The notes under the pieces: model-generated
The model's input: the letters and a program-made list of their open reading frames with translations, nothing else
Told to the model about the DNA's origin: nothing
The model's database searches: none
Translations under genes and position numbers: made by a program
Assembly: GCA_017591395.1 (NCBI GenBank)
Contig: WEDG01003994.1
Location: 22,230-86,229, forward strand
Reading direction: 5' to 3'
Length of the DNA: 64,000 bases
Source: Schistocephalus solidus
Lineage: Eukaryota; Platyhelminthes; Cestoda; Diphyllobothriidea; Diphyllobothriidae
Shown: in pieces, positions 21,771 through 34,200 of the stretch
How positions within the stretch are numbered: the stretch's first letter is position 1
Layout of the letters: each line of letters starts with the position of its first letter

Positions 21771-22009
21771 CAAACTAGATATGGATTTTATGGGAAACTA
21801 TTGTACAGATAATGAAGTTTGTGTCAGTAGCGGCAGCTTGCGCCCGACCCACACATATCGATTTTCCTACATTTACATTTGTTAGATTTATTTTTGTCAA
21901 CGTTTGCAGTCTTTTTTCGTCCCCTCCTTTTCAACCATCATCGCCAAAAAAGGATAAAATTGATACGTTCCTCCGTTTTTGCAATACTGACGATGGTCTC
22001 TAGGATCGG

Positions 22010-22608
22010 TTGATGATCGTGGCGGGTTCTGATGTCTTTTCCACCTTGTCGGTAGACTATGCAATCAGCAAGCTCACATCTCAGTGATGATATCATGAAC
22101 TCTACTGTCCCCTCTTCGTTTCGACTCTGTTGTTCACGATGAGCTCTTCCTTTTCCACCTCCCTGATGGTTATAAACAGTAGCTTTGGCTGTTATATGAT
22201 CCCTCCCACGACAAGGAGCGTTCCAAACCCTCAGTATTTGTAACCATCACCAGAGCCATATCCCACTGTATCGTACCAATCGCATCAACTGTATTTATTA
22301 ATTCTTTAGGGAAACGGTTTTTTCTTCTAGTTTTTCTTTTTATACTGGCGACTCGCCGAAATCCACCCCAGATTTAACCGACGGAGTTTCACTGCTTCTT
22401 TCCTAGTTCACCATGTATTCCAAAGATTTTTGACTTTTATTTTAAAAATAACGAAACCTTATGAATCGGATGTGCTTACCATACTACTCATATATGCTGT
22501 TCATTTGGCTGCTCATACAGAGCAGCAATTATCCATTTTGTATTTATTTATACAGCGATACGAAGTTTGTAATGATGCGCCCCTCTGGGCCTTAAATATA
22601 CAATTTTT
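22010..22608 (+). repeat. 3'-tail repeat R, copy 2, inserted in element E
   Basis: It is colinear with copy 1 at 3,235-3,812 (see landmarks there) with scattered substitutions and small indels. The right edge is followed by a T-run and then the E 3' end, so the insertion split the E 3' UTR. Like copy 1 it carries the T-rich block ending GGAGTTTCACTGCTTC. Confidence 0.75.
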
Positions 22609-22689
22609 TTTTTATTTCCATTTTTTTAATATGAATTGGCATCTCAAGTGGCAAAGCCTAATTCCCTCAATAAAGTGACTAAGTAGACA

Positions 22690-25600
22690 TAAATGACTAA
22701 TATGATTGGTTATAACAACTTCTAGGCATCCTGATTCCTACGCTAGTGTAGCGGCTGATTATTTCGAGGATAGCTCGCACCGAGTAACTTGAAACGTTGC
22801 GAATAAATTCAGACTAAGTCCGCGCTGAATAGAGTTGTCAAGCGTGTCCATACTTATTCATACGATAAAACGGAATATTGATGCGAAGGGGTATACGTGT
22901 ACAATATGAATAGAAGCAGATTGCATATTTATAACGAAGATTACATGTACAAGAAGGATAAAGTACAACAAGGGGTTGACTTTTCTGGGTGGAGGCAACG
23001 CTAAAATGTCTGTAAAATAACCGGTGGGGAGTGCAGTACTGTTAGCAACTGCAGGAAAGCGTATTAGAAGGTGCCGAGTAGAGAGACGAGAGAGTTCGGA
23101 ACGGGGTCAGCGGTAGGGAAGGAAGGGAATTGGATGTCTTTCCTGACGCGCAGTTACGCCATAACCATCCTAGATCCGTGTGTAGAAGTGTCACTTCATT
23201 CAACCAGCTCTATTCTGGTTCTGGTTCATTACACTAGAGCCAGGCCTAGCTGGTTATTGTTCCGTACGCTGATTGGCTGAGCCGTAACCCCCGTGTTCAG
23301 TGTAAGTGTCGTGCGCGTACGCTGTTACGTATCCACGCGAGTACGCAGGGTAGATGCACACGCGCATCAAAGTAGACGCACGAACCGTGCGCACACACCA
23401 AGGATTTCCTCTAGCACATTTACCCACCCTCCCATCTAAACTCATCCCCTAACCTAGGTGTGACAGTTAGGAAGTCCAGTTAGGTTGCATGTATAGGAAT
23501 TTATTTGGAAAATAAGGCAGTAGTAAAATATGCCTATTGGGGAAATTTAGTAAAGGAGGAGAGTATGAACATTAAATTGGTTGGAGTTGTCAGATGGCAG
23601 AGCACAGGCATTGCAAAATAAATCAAGGGTGAGGGATGATCAATAGTTACGGAGGTGGAAGACAGCTGCCTGAGATAGAGAAAACCTATAGGGGGTCAGT
23701 ACCATGCAATTTTCTTACGAACATGAATTGGTCATGCACGCGAAAGAAGGCATCGCCTACGCTAGGGGATAAACGTAACAGTGGTCTTCACGGAGATGAA
23801 GTAACTATGCTTAATGGTGAGGATCCTGTGCTGCTGTTAAAGCTGCCAGGAGCATCCGTGGACTCCATCATCCCGTCTCGCAAGTGTTCCTCACGAAGTC
23901 GCCAGGCACTCTACTGCAGTGGAGAACGCGGATTCCTAATTAACCTTTTATAGTGGCCTAGATAACTTTGAGAGGGGAAGGATGTGAAGACTTGAACGGT
24001 CCATGTCCCCAAACATCTTCCAGCAGGTGTATAACGCTTTGAATGTTATACACCATGCCCAAATACTCATATAGTTCTTTAAAGGTATTCTTGAAGTACT
24101 TAAGAAACCCGGAGCAGTACGTCAGACCTCTCTTACTGTGTTCAGCAGCAGCTAATATCCTCATAGCTACCATTAATTACTTAAAATTATTGTCATATCT
24201 ATTAGGAAAGGTGCACCTTAGGGCAATGAATCCCGTGAACAGGAAAAGCATGAGAAGTTCTGTTGCTTTCTTTGTATCAAATTATTCTATCCTACGTGTC
24301 CTCTGCGTAAATTCAGATATAAGACTGCTGTTACAAGAGAGCAGTCATTCGCTTATTTTGTGAAAGGCTGAGGGCGGCAGACTGTATTTACAGCCCGCGG
24401 GACCCCTCAGGCACAAATGCAATAGTTTCCTTAATACACCTAGGTAGATTAAGTGAATGGGATCTAAAGGGAAGCCACTAATTCGTCAATCAAAAGAGAG
24501 GATGCGTTAATGTGGTGACCGTCTGGCACATATGGCATAAATCAACATCTGGACGCAGGCTGCCGTCCGTACCTTATATACCATAGACGATATAAATAAA
24601 TAGGTTTATTGATCTCGCACTGCTTGGGCGCCGTCAAATCCATCAAATACGATAGCACTTTCCTACTGTCACTTAAATACTTTATCCGAATACTACACCG
24701 TTTGCAGCCATCGCAGGCGTTTGCATTTTTAAATTGTTTTAGTTACGCCCTAGCAGGTGCAGGATTTTGCCCAAAAGCCTCACCTTTTACCTCGAACGAA
24801 TAGCATAAGAAGATCCAACACAACAGTCAGAGTCACTGGAACGTGAGGATACGTTTGATTCCCGACTGCTAATAACGTTTCCGCAAATATTTGACACACT
24901 CGCTTCAGCCCTCTCAGCCTATAGGTTTCTAACGGTGTAGTGTTGTTTTCCATTCTAAACAAACCAGCTCTTATCAGGTAAAATAAATAGAAAATGGCAG
25001 CGTTAAGAAGCCGTTTAACAGGGAAGTCGTCAACAGTCCCGCTGGCAACGCAGGTTGAAATAAGATAATACGCCTACGACTTCGGAAAGTACGGGTCCTT
25101 GACATTCCCGGCCTGCCATACAGTGTTACCCTGACCCCAGTTTCACGTGCATGTCTGGATGCCATTGAAGACCAGGTGACCTGGATTGATACCGCGAGAC
25201 TCCTGTGCCGATCGTAATGCATTAGCCATAAATAATCTATACGAGCGGCGCCAACAGCACGTCCGTGAGCGTATCCTCTGTGACAGCGAGCGTGTGAGTT
25301 TGTGGGATGCGTCTGACGCACAATCCCTGGCTCGTGTTATGTCACCTTTCTGGGAACGCAGTTCGGTAGAGTGCCATCTGAGCCTAGAGGGAAAGGATGG
25401 AAGGAGAGTCAGCCCGACAAGAATGGCTGAGCCATGATGATAAGCAAGGCGGCTGTCAACCTGCGAGCAAGCTCTGCCTGCGAGGCGAAAACGCACTTCG
25501 CTGGTCATGCACATTTGCAATGTGTCGCGAGAAGGGAAGAGTGGGAGTGGGGGCACCCAGGGCAAGAAAGGCTCATTGTATGATCGCACGTAGTCGGTGC

Positions 25601-25725
25601 GTGTGTGGCTGACTGAAAAGTTTAGGTACGTAGGCATCTTCACGCGTCCGGAAGCGACCGTAACACTGCGAAATTGCTATCAGTGAATCTACCCATATCG
25701 CTACGTAAATATGCGTATTTAGCAA
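22690..25725. other. Unassigned intergenic DNA
   Basis: I see no conserved protein, RNA gene or window-internal repeat partner here. The open frames at about 25,143-25,643 on both strands have mixed composition and no motif I recognise. They overlap on opposite strands, which suggests chance GC-rich openness. Confidence 0.35.
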
Positions 25726-25797
25726 GCAGCGGTCTGTAAATAAGGTTTACAAAGGCTTTGTCTATCTCCCTTATGCATACTGAATTAAACGGCCTTA
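25726..25797 (+). repeat. Isolated 3' tail of CR1-like family A
   Basis: It matches the A2 3' UTR end (17,950-18,008): GTCTGTAAA, an AAGGCTTTGTCTATCTCCC block, and CATACTGAATTA. It is a heavily 5'-truncated insertion, and there is no coding sequence. Confidence 0.7.
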
Positions 25798-28089
25798 CAA
25801 CTACAATAAAGACCTGTTACGACTTGAGCATGCATGGTACAAAATTTTACTACACATAAAAAAGTGTGGGCGTAAAAATACACCAATTGGGAAGGGCTTG
25901 GCAGGTTGTCACTTTTTGTTTCCGATTGGTTCTTGCCTAGTGAGGGTTTTCGAATAAAATTACTTGCCTCCGAAGCTGTTACCCCTTGATTGTAAATTTT
26001 TTACTTTTGACCGTACACGCAGTCACATTTTACTCCCATACAATGCATATATACTTTGCTACTATTAACTGTTACCCCCAGTGGGGAAATCTAGCTTTCC
26101 ATAATTATTGACAATGCTGTTTCCGTTCATTTTGAAAAGCCACGTACTACAGTAAATTAGCCGACCTGCGATCACCACTTACCTTATACACTGCATCGTT
26201 TGTTAACAAGACGGCTTGACAGTTCGCAATAGGGTACAACGTGCCCGAGAGAGGTCGCCATCGAATAACAATATAGACGACGTATTTACAGATTTTGTAT
26301 CTGGAGAGAAACTGAGGCTCAAACAACCGCCTTGTACGGATACTGTGTTGTATTCGTATCTAATATATTAGATACTAAATGGACGATTGAAACTTGAAGT
26401 AGGCGAAGAGTATTTTGCCCATTGTCTGATCTTTACTCTGGGCATAGGAAAGTTAGACTTGCGGTTTAGGGACGGTTGCTACTGTACTGATAATTTATGG
26501 CCTTTATAATTATATGAAATCTTCGAATATAGGAGCAAAAGTGGGGAACTGAACAGCCTTAAAATATAAGCAGATGCGTGAGAAGACGAATTGAATAGTA
26601 AGGATAGCTCCGCTGGCATTAAGGACCTAAAAACCTGTTAATGTATTACACCTCGAATCCATCATCAGAGATAGTATATGATACTGGGATATGGTAGAGT
26701 TTGCAATGGCATCAGGGGATCGAAATTAAAAAATGAAGCCATGCGTATATTTAAAAACGCGATGTAAGGTACTGACTTGAATATAGATGGTAGTTTCACG
26801 CATCCTCGCCGACTATATTAAGAGAACTAGTGACGATTTGTCCGAGATTTCAGCAAGGTCGTTATATCTAGTGAATGCTCCAATGCCCGAAATTTTATAA
26901 ACAGTCAACTCACCATCCAAATTGTAAGACGATTTCCATTTTCCCTAGTCTGTATAAAAACGCTATCCCCTTCCCATACTCGGTTTCACCGTTCGCGAGT
27001 TTCTCATTGTACATTCTTCGCACTCACCCTTTTCTGCATACGTTTATTGTCCTTAAAAAATTAAGGGAAATCCATATATCAGGTTGGTTTAATTAATGAA
27101 CTTCGTAAACCCAGTCTTCAGTCGATTTCAAAAGGCTGCGCCGTACAAAATCGAAACCGTGTTTTCGGCCTCATTTGTCGTTATTTATATCATTTTCCTG
27201 GCTCCAATTGTAAATTGCCAGCCGACTGGTACAAAATCAGTGGCACCTTACCTCTATGTTGGCTCAACATGTGGGAAGACATTGGTTGAACCTGTGGGTA
27301 GCTTTTCGATTTGAAGGATCGTTGGCTTCCCCGTCAGATAACCTGGTCGCCACAGGACCGTCCATGTGTTTACTCTAGCCTCCTCCTGTTATATCCCATG
27401 CAATGCCTCTTCACACTCCGTGATCTGTATCTATGCCCCTGGCAAACTATTCTATCGGCGGCAACCGTCTTGTGTGTCTCCATTAACTGTCTAAGCTGTG
27501 TGCAGGTAGGCTTGAGCTGACCACATCCTTTTCGTTTCCATTGAGGGCGTGATTTTAGATTTAAGAAAACTCCAAGCCCATATAATCACCGATAACCTTT
27601 TTTGGCAAGTCCGTTCCGCTGTTTTTCTTAGTTTACTTAAGATGTCCTCGTTTTGCTTTCAGCGCGTGTTTATTTCCGTTTTTAAAAAAAAATTCGTGTC
27701 GCAAAGTATTTTGTCAAAGATGTCCACTTTAACCCAGTTGTCTGCAGGTGTAATCCAAACTTGAAAACTAGCGAGACCGAATGAAGCGCTAGCATAATTG
27801 AAACAAACATGGTGAAAGTGACAGTAGTCAGTTAGTTCGGAAGGATTCTAGCCTCGATGTGTTGGATCCCGTTCCCTTATTAACCAATATGCTAGTTGTT
27901 GCGGTCTTAGTTGCCAATCCGGCTGATATGATGACCTTCATTCTGGGGACCGCATTGTTTGTAAGCCATAATAGTCTGATCCTACTTCCGCGGTATCATC
28001 AGTATATTCGCGGTCTCTCAACTGGTGTTAAATTAAACGTTTGATATCCCTTAATTCTTCTTTACTCACACGAATATTTGTTCTTGTAG
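25798..28089. other. Unassigned DNA upstream of the RNF170-like gene
   Basis: No coding exon is identified. The promoter and any 5' UTR exon of the downstream gene could lie here, but I cannot point to one. It contains one arm of an inverted repeat at 26,644-26,690 and a partial third copy near 27,750. The open frame at 27,859-28,044 is hydrophobic but has no donor site or match that would tie it to the gene. Confidence 0.35.
26644..26690 (+). repeat. Inverted repeat arm (left)
   Basis: A block of about 45 bases running from TTACACCTCGAATCCATCAT to AGTATATGATACTGGG is nearly identical to the reverse complement of 29,430-29,476. Weaker similarity extends outward on at least one side. The partner lies in intron 2 of the RNF170-like gene. 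Confidence 0.7.
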
Positions 28090-28143
28090 GAAAAACCAAC
28101 AGATACATCTGCAGTCGGCTTCAAGCCATCGAAACACTTGACA

Positions 28144-28256
28144 ATGAGTTTACTAGCGGGTCTTGATAATGGCGTATTTTTCGTTATGGTTGTCTCCTGC
28201 TTGCTGATGCTTCATGTAGCCCGATTATTTTACCAGCGCTTCACACGGAGTCTGCG
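28144..28256 (+). CDS. RNF170: RNF170-like exon 1 (N-terminal membrane segment)
   Basis: It encodes residues 1-37 plus two bases of Arg38. ATG at 28,144 has A at -3. The segment GVFFVMVVSCLLMLHVARLF is strongly hydrophobic and corresponds to the first membrane segment of RNF170. The donor is CG/GTGGGT at 28,257. The same frame is open back to 28,090, directly after a TTCTTGTAG acceptor-like site, so an extra upstream coding exon is possible. Confidence 0.85.
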
Positions 28257-31200
28257 GTGGGTTACATTTTTTTTCCACTCGTTGCCGTGCCTTAATATTT
28301 TGCTAATTTTCCTACGTCTCCTTTGTGACGATTATTTCTTCTGATGGGTAAATATCTCACGCTTTCATAAGCAGTAGAACATTGTTTCAAGAAGCAGATT
28401 AGTAAATAAGCCACCATTATTTTCATCCTGTTGGTTGAAAAGAACAATAAATTCCCTGTCGACTGCGTTTATAGATTGCGTAGTGGTCTTATAATCCACA
28501 AAGGTGGCCACTGCTGGCCAGCAATTTTGTCTAGATGAAAACTTCAGCTATTCTGGATGATTTTTGATGTTGTGAGTTTTCTGACAGTACAATAATCTTT
28601 CTGCCTTTTGGCGTTCTTTCGACTTGAAGGACGATGGCCAAAAACTTCTCGCTGGTTGTGTACTTGCATTCAGATAGGATAACTAGTTATGTGACTTTTA
28701 CGTTTCACAGGAACCACATGCTTAAGCCGTCTCATAAAATTCCGTCTTACGGGTAAATGCAGTTAATTTTTAACCCATATTAACTGTGTGGGATCATCTG
28801 ACATGGAATCTGATCCTGCTAGGGCTCTCTTATGACAGAGGCCCTCAGCGAGCAAAAACGAGCTTCGTATTCTTCCATTTTCTTTTAGGCAGCACATTTC
28901 ATCCATTCACCCGGACAGCCAGCAAAGTGTTGATGAGGTGCGCTCTCGACTTTCACGACCCCGAGATTCCGAAGGTCAGGAGGTCGCATGCCCTATTTGC
29001 TTAGATAATGCGGCCTACATGGTGGAGACAAACTGTAGACACTGTTTCTGTGGTAAGCAGGCTTTTGTGAATTTTCCTGTTTAATGTTCGGCCACTATCG
29101 TCCACCGTAGAGTGATGCTTATCACAGCTACTTTCACCCAATTTTAGAGATTATCTTCAATTTTAGTGGCAGGGCGTTTATATTGGATGGATCTCATTTG
29201 ATATCACATGCGCTAAGATGTCTTTGGTATCTTGTAGGTCATCTAATCTTCTGTTTTCACAGTGAACGTAAAAGAGGGAGGAGGTAGATAGACAGACTAG
29301 ACTGCTTGTTCGGCTCACGGTTCTTTCGAAAATTACATCCAGTTGCGATCGTATGATTCCTCGTTATTGTTGAACTGACCAAACATTAAAATTCCCTTCT
29401 GAAGTGCCATCTCCGCTCCTCTCTTTCCCAGTATCATATACTATCTCTCATGATGGATTCGAGGTGTAATCCGAAACTTCAGGCGAATAAAGCTCTTGTC
29501 ACAGCGATTGTATCTTCTTCTTCGCGGTGAAACACGGTGACAACGCCCACAAAATGTATGACAGAAGTACTGCTGCTGTGTTCGATCATGCGGTGAAATG
29601 AAAAGTACCGGTTCACATAGCCCCGTTCCTGCCGGAAGCCGCTGTTGGCCTATGGCTAGCCTATTACTGCAAATAAGCCAGCAATGACCATTTTAGTTTC
29701 CCTGCGTTTTCGTTTCGACGAGATTTATTAATTACAGTCTGCTGCCGGTTAAGAAATCTTTGAGGATTATCGTATGTGACTCCGACGTAAAGGCAAAAGC
29801 ATTCCTATGTCGTCCGTGAGTCATGCTATATGATTAACGTCACTCCCATGTGACTTCGATCTCAGTAGATGGAATCTGAGGTCATGGCTCGACTGATAGA
29901 GCTTTTAACTGCAGCTCTTGCTGAAGGAATCATGTCGTTGTTAGTAACTCTTCAGTTTACCTGCCTTGCTATTGGTAAATTTTTCCGTGGTTTCAAATCG
30001 CAGTCTGATTTGAGAGTCATGCAACAGTTCCTGCAACTACTAAATAGTGTTTCATCTAAAGCAAGATGCTTGCTTGTGGCTACTTTAAAAATTCACAAAT
30101 TACTTTTTTTCATAAGAGGCTTTTTGCAGTCACTGGCAGCGATCTTATTCCTACAAGCAAGCTGCTTGCATTGTACATATTTTTCGTCTTTTTTCGACAA
30201 TTTTATGAAATAATTCCGTTTCCTGCTTGAATACCGAGCATATTAAACGCCTCATAATCATTCTGAAGAAATCAGGTGCATTTGAAGGAAATTTGACATT
30301 TGAAGTCTTTTTGAAACCTTGGTTTCTTCGTCTTTTACTCGGCATGCCAAATGTTCTATGTGATGTTAAATGTTGAAAGTTGTTGGGCGTCCCATCCTAG
30401 CATCAGGCTGGGTTCCTACCATTAGAAATGGGCCCCTATGAATGCTACTATTATTTATCTTTCTGAGGTATTAAATCCAAAATTGTGATAGGGCGGGATT
30501 CCGCCTAGTAACGATGGATGTGTTGATGTGTAATTTGATATATAGTTGTTGGTTCGTGGCAATTGACAGGACAGAGAACGATTGATTCCCTTTTGCCTGG
30601 ACTGTTGTTTTCGGTTTCCAGAGGTATATCCCATTCCCTAAACGCCGTACATGATCTGGAAGCCGAACTTCTTGACTGTCACCAGACGGACGCCGGACAC
30701 ACGACAGAACCATCTAACTTGTGCTATTTTATCTCTTGGACAGTTACCTGCTGTTTCAGTAAACCAGATTACGGAAGCCTAGTGAGACCGACTCGCAGTT
30801 CTGGATCCTGGCTGACTCCGCTTTACTTGTGCTTTTCTCCTCCTTAGCTGATTTAACGTTAACATTTAACCAGCCGACCAAGGGTATGCCATGTATCTTT
30901 CCAGCAGATATTGAGGGCCAAGATTATATGGTCTCTGACTGTTATAACTATGACAGTCCATAAAGGAGGCTTTCTAGAAAGCCAATGTACATATATGGAT
31001 AAAATTGCAATTTCAAGCAGGGGTTTCCTCCATGGTGAATCTTTTCACTTGAATGCACGACCGTGCGCGGGGCTGGGTGAAGGGACTGAAATTGTGACCC
31101 ATAGGAAAAACCGTAAATGACCATTCTTTTCTTTCTGCTCATTTGTTGGACACACCCACGGGTTATTGCGATTGCCCACTTCAGTTAACTTCTACTTGTC

Positions 31201-34200
31201 TATAAGTGGCCGCACGACAGCCGGGAGAGGTCTGCACGCCTAAGACTGCGTTGCAGGCCAGTAAGATGCATAGGATGATTAGTCAGTTATCGTACCGTCA
31301 ACCAGTTCTTTGGATCAGCTTTCATTGCTGTGCGCGCCAACGATGGACAGGATTTGATCAAGTGACGTTTCAATAAGTGAACAGAAATCCACATATAAGC
31401 CAGCTTCCGTTGCCGCCGTATAGAGGCAAAAGCGGCCCAGTTAGACGTACTTAGAAAATATCTTGTTCATCACTATCGATATGGTGAGGTATGCCGCCTG
31501 TGCTGGAATATCAAGCCTCTTTACTGTTTATTATTGTCGTCCTTGTTGAAATGGTGATCGCATTCAAGTGTCTGTGCAAAGGCGGGACTACCGAATTCGT
31601 CAAGCCTTGAGCGTTTAGAAGTCAACCGCTCTACCGTTAAGCCTCGAGCCCATAGACCCGTCGGGTGTCATCGGGAATATTGACTACAGTGGAAGCAAGT
31701 TCAACAATCGGATTACGGACGCGTTCATATCGTCTTTTCGATCTCGATTACTAGTCCTAGCAGGTACGCGCATAAGTCTAGTAGTATATGTACAGTAAGT
31801 GGCGTCCCTCATGAACTGTTAAAGTTAATTCTGAACCGTCTTTTCGATTAGAAGTATTGCTTAGGCGGAAGTATAGTACTAACTACCTTACATCATGATC
31901 ATAAGATATTTCACTCACGCCGAGACACCTGTTTTTGAGGGTGATCTTTGCCGGCCGTCTTCAATGACTGCATTCGGTAAGAAGTCACTGTTTTAATATA
32001 TTAATTATTTCCATAGATTTTTGTTATTATAGATTCAACTACAGTTTACAAAAAACATGTAGAAAATATTCTTTCTTGTTATCGTTTCATGTCATTCAAG
32101 TCTTAAAATTTATACTTGAAAAAATGTTGTCTTTCAGTTTTATTTTTTTCAATTTTCAATTACTTTTGGGCTGGAACAGCTTTTGCACTTGCGTTTAAGG
32201 CCTCCAAACTACAAGCCGGATGCTTTCCTCATAAGAAAAATAATAAATTTTTTTATTCCATTACGAAGATACCGCATAGTCCCATACAATTTTGCAATGA
32301 ATATAGTCTGTTTTTTACTTTATAAGGAGTATTTATAAACGGACGAATACAGCGCTATTTGAATAGACATTTGACGATCTTAAACAATCCGTTACTTACT
32401 ATCTTTTAAAAGGAAAGTCACCCCTTCTTCAATTACTAAGTTTGAAGAAAACGTAGTTTGCCACCAACTGAGTGTAAGAAAGAATATTTTTGTGCATTTT
32501 TACATAAAGTATATCTGAATTTATTGAGGCACCGAAGATCAATGAAAAAATATGCACTGGTTAAGTAGTAACTCCGCACCAACTGTAGTTGGTGAGGGCG
32601 ATCAGCAAAAAGCGCCGTCAAATGCTGGCATCTCGCTGTAAGTGAACGGCCTTTGGATTATGCTGTGAGCATAGTGAATACTACAACCTCACTTATTACT
32701 CTCGAATGGAAAACACATTTCCGGATTTCCATTAATGTTAAATAAGCTATCCCACCTAAAGTGCATCTATTTCCTCCACACTGTTTCTTGAGCAGGCTGC
32801 TCGCGGCCGCCGGAAGGGCTAATTAGTCTCTGCGATCCAGGCTGCGATTTTTTTTACCTGTTTTCGCCTAAACACGTTTGCTGGGTATTCTTTGTGGGAG
32901 AGCCGCCGTTGTTCACGGACCAATGACATGATTTTCACATATATGTGAAAGGCCTCTGCAAAATAGCGTCGTTTGGGGTAGTTGGCATCATCGCCGCTTT
33001 ACGCAGAACTCCGCGCACGCCTGTACACTTTTGAGTTCATCTCTTCACATGCATGCTGTTGCTCTAGGTTCCAAGCCTCAGTTTTTCTGGTTTCTCCTGT
33101 AATGCGGTCTTCGCGAATGGTGCTGGTTATGATGCTACTGAAGGGTTTAATCCTAGAGGTAGATGGCACATTGAATGTCTCCTCCCGCACCTCGTTTAAT
33201 CTGGGTTTCAGTCTGGTTTTCTTCTCACCCTTCCCCCCGCCTAAGCTCACCATTTGTCCGAAACTTGCCAGTTTTGGTGGGTAAAGGGGACGTGCGAATA
33301 CTGCATCTCGGTGAGAGAGTTTATGAAGCTAGGGTAACGGTAGGTTATGTATAGCACCAAGAAAGACAGAAACCTCAGACTCGCGTTTTGCTTTATGCTC
33401 AACGATGAAAAAGTATGCAATTCGCGAATGCTTTGTGCGAGAAAAATTATCCTTTTTACACCAATGTCAAGGCAATGGGATTCTACCAAAGTCTGTGCGC
33501 ATAGAACCGGCAACTAAGCCATCCCAAGGCTTTCAAGCCGCTATCCGCTATGGCTATCAAATTATTGGAACCTTTAAAGAACAAATTAGTGGAAAAAACA
33601 AGACAGGCAATTTTGCAGGAACCGTATACACCTTATGTTACCGGCTGTAATGCCTCACCCATAAAACCCCTATTACCGCCGGTCCTGTATTACACGAGCC
33701 TGGGGTTTCTGGCTTCCTTGATACTGTAAATAACCTACCGTTACCGAAATTGATCTTGGCTCGCACTTCCAGCTAACGCAAATCAGTTGCAATCATTGTA
33801 GTCACGGAACTGCCTCCTTGTGGACGAACGGTGATAACGCTAACTATTATAGTTGCATAAGGAGCTGAAAACGTGCGCTTTGATAATTATTCGAATGATG
33901 TTGGTTATTTTTATTCTTTTTAAACAAAAAACTAACTCTGCCGGTTGTTAGACGCCTAAGTAAGCGTTTGCTAACAGAAACAGGTCTATATTGGGTGTCA
34001 CGGATTATGCACCTCCACGCGTGATGATCCGCGGCAGCAGCCCTGGACAGTTCAATCTATTCTCTTCGCCAACGGCGGACGCCCAATACCGAAGGTCCAA
34101 GAACGACTTCCACGTCCTGATGAACTGTGTCCAGCCAGGTTTTGAGCTGACCCCTTCTTCGACACCTCCAATTGGGTAGTGGGGCTGGTTCAAGGGCAGT

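Larger units (their letters stand above)
18950..22680 (+). mobile_element. CR1-like element E, decayed, split by repeat R copy 2
   Basis: The element has an endonuclease region (about 19,020-19,770), an RT region (about 20,180-21,740), a 3' UTR and a terminal CCCTCAATAAAGTGACT at about 22,664-22,680. The 3' UTR is interrupted by an R repeat at about 22,010-22,608. Coding is broken by many stops and shifts. The left boundary is uncertain, because 18,700-18,950 has no recognisable family A sequence and may belong to the E 5' region. Confidence 0.7.

Noticed and set aside
25143..25643. 166-residue minus-strand ORF as a gene
   Set aside because: No motif, no splice or polyadenylation context I can defend, and overlapping open frames on the other strand.
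27859..28044. Hydrophobic ORF as a first RNF170-like exon
   Set aside because: No donor site joins it in phase to 28,090, and its sequence does not resemble the RNF170 N-terminus.
28138..28143. Start of the RNF170-like protein at 28,138
   Set aside because: That codon is TTG. The first ATG in frame is 28,144.
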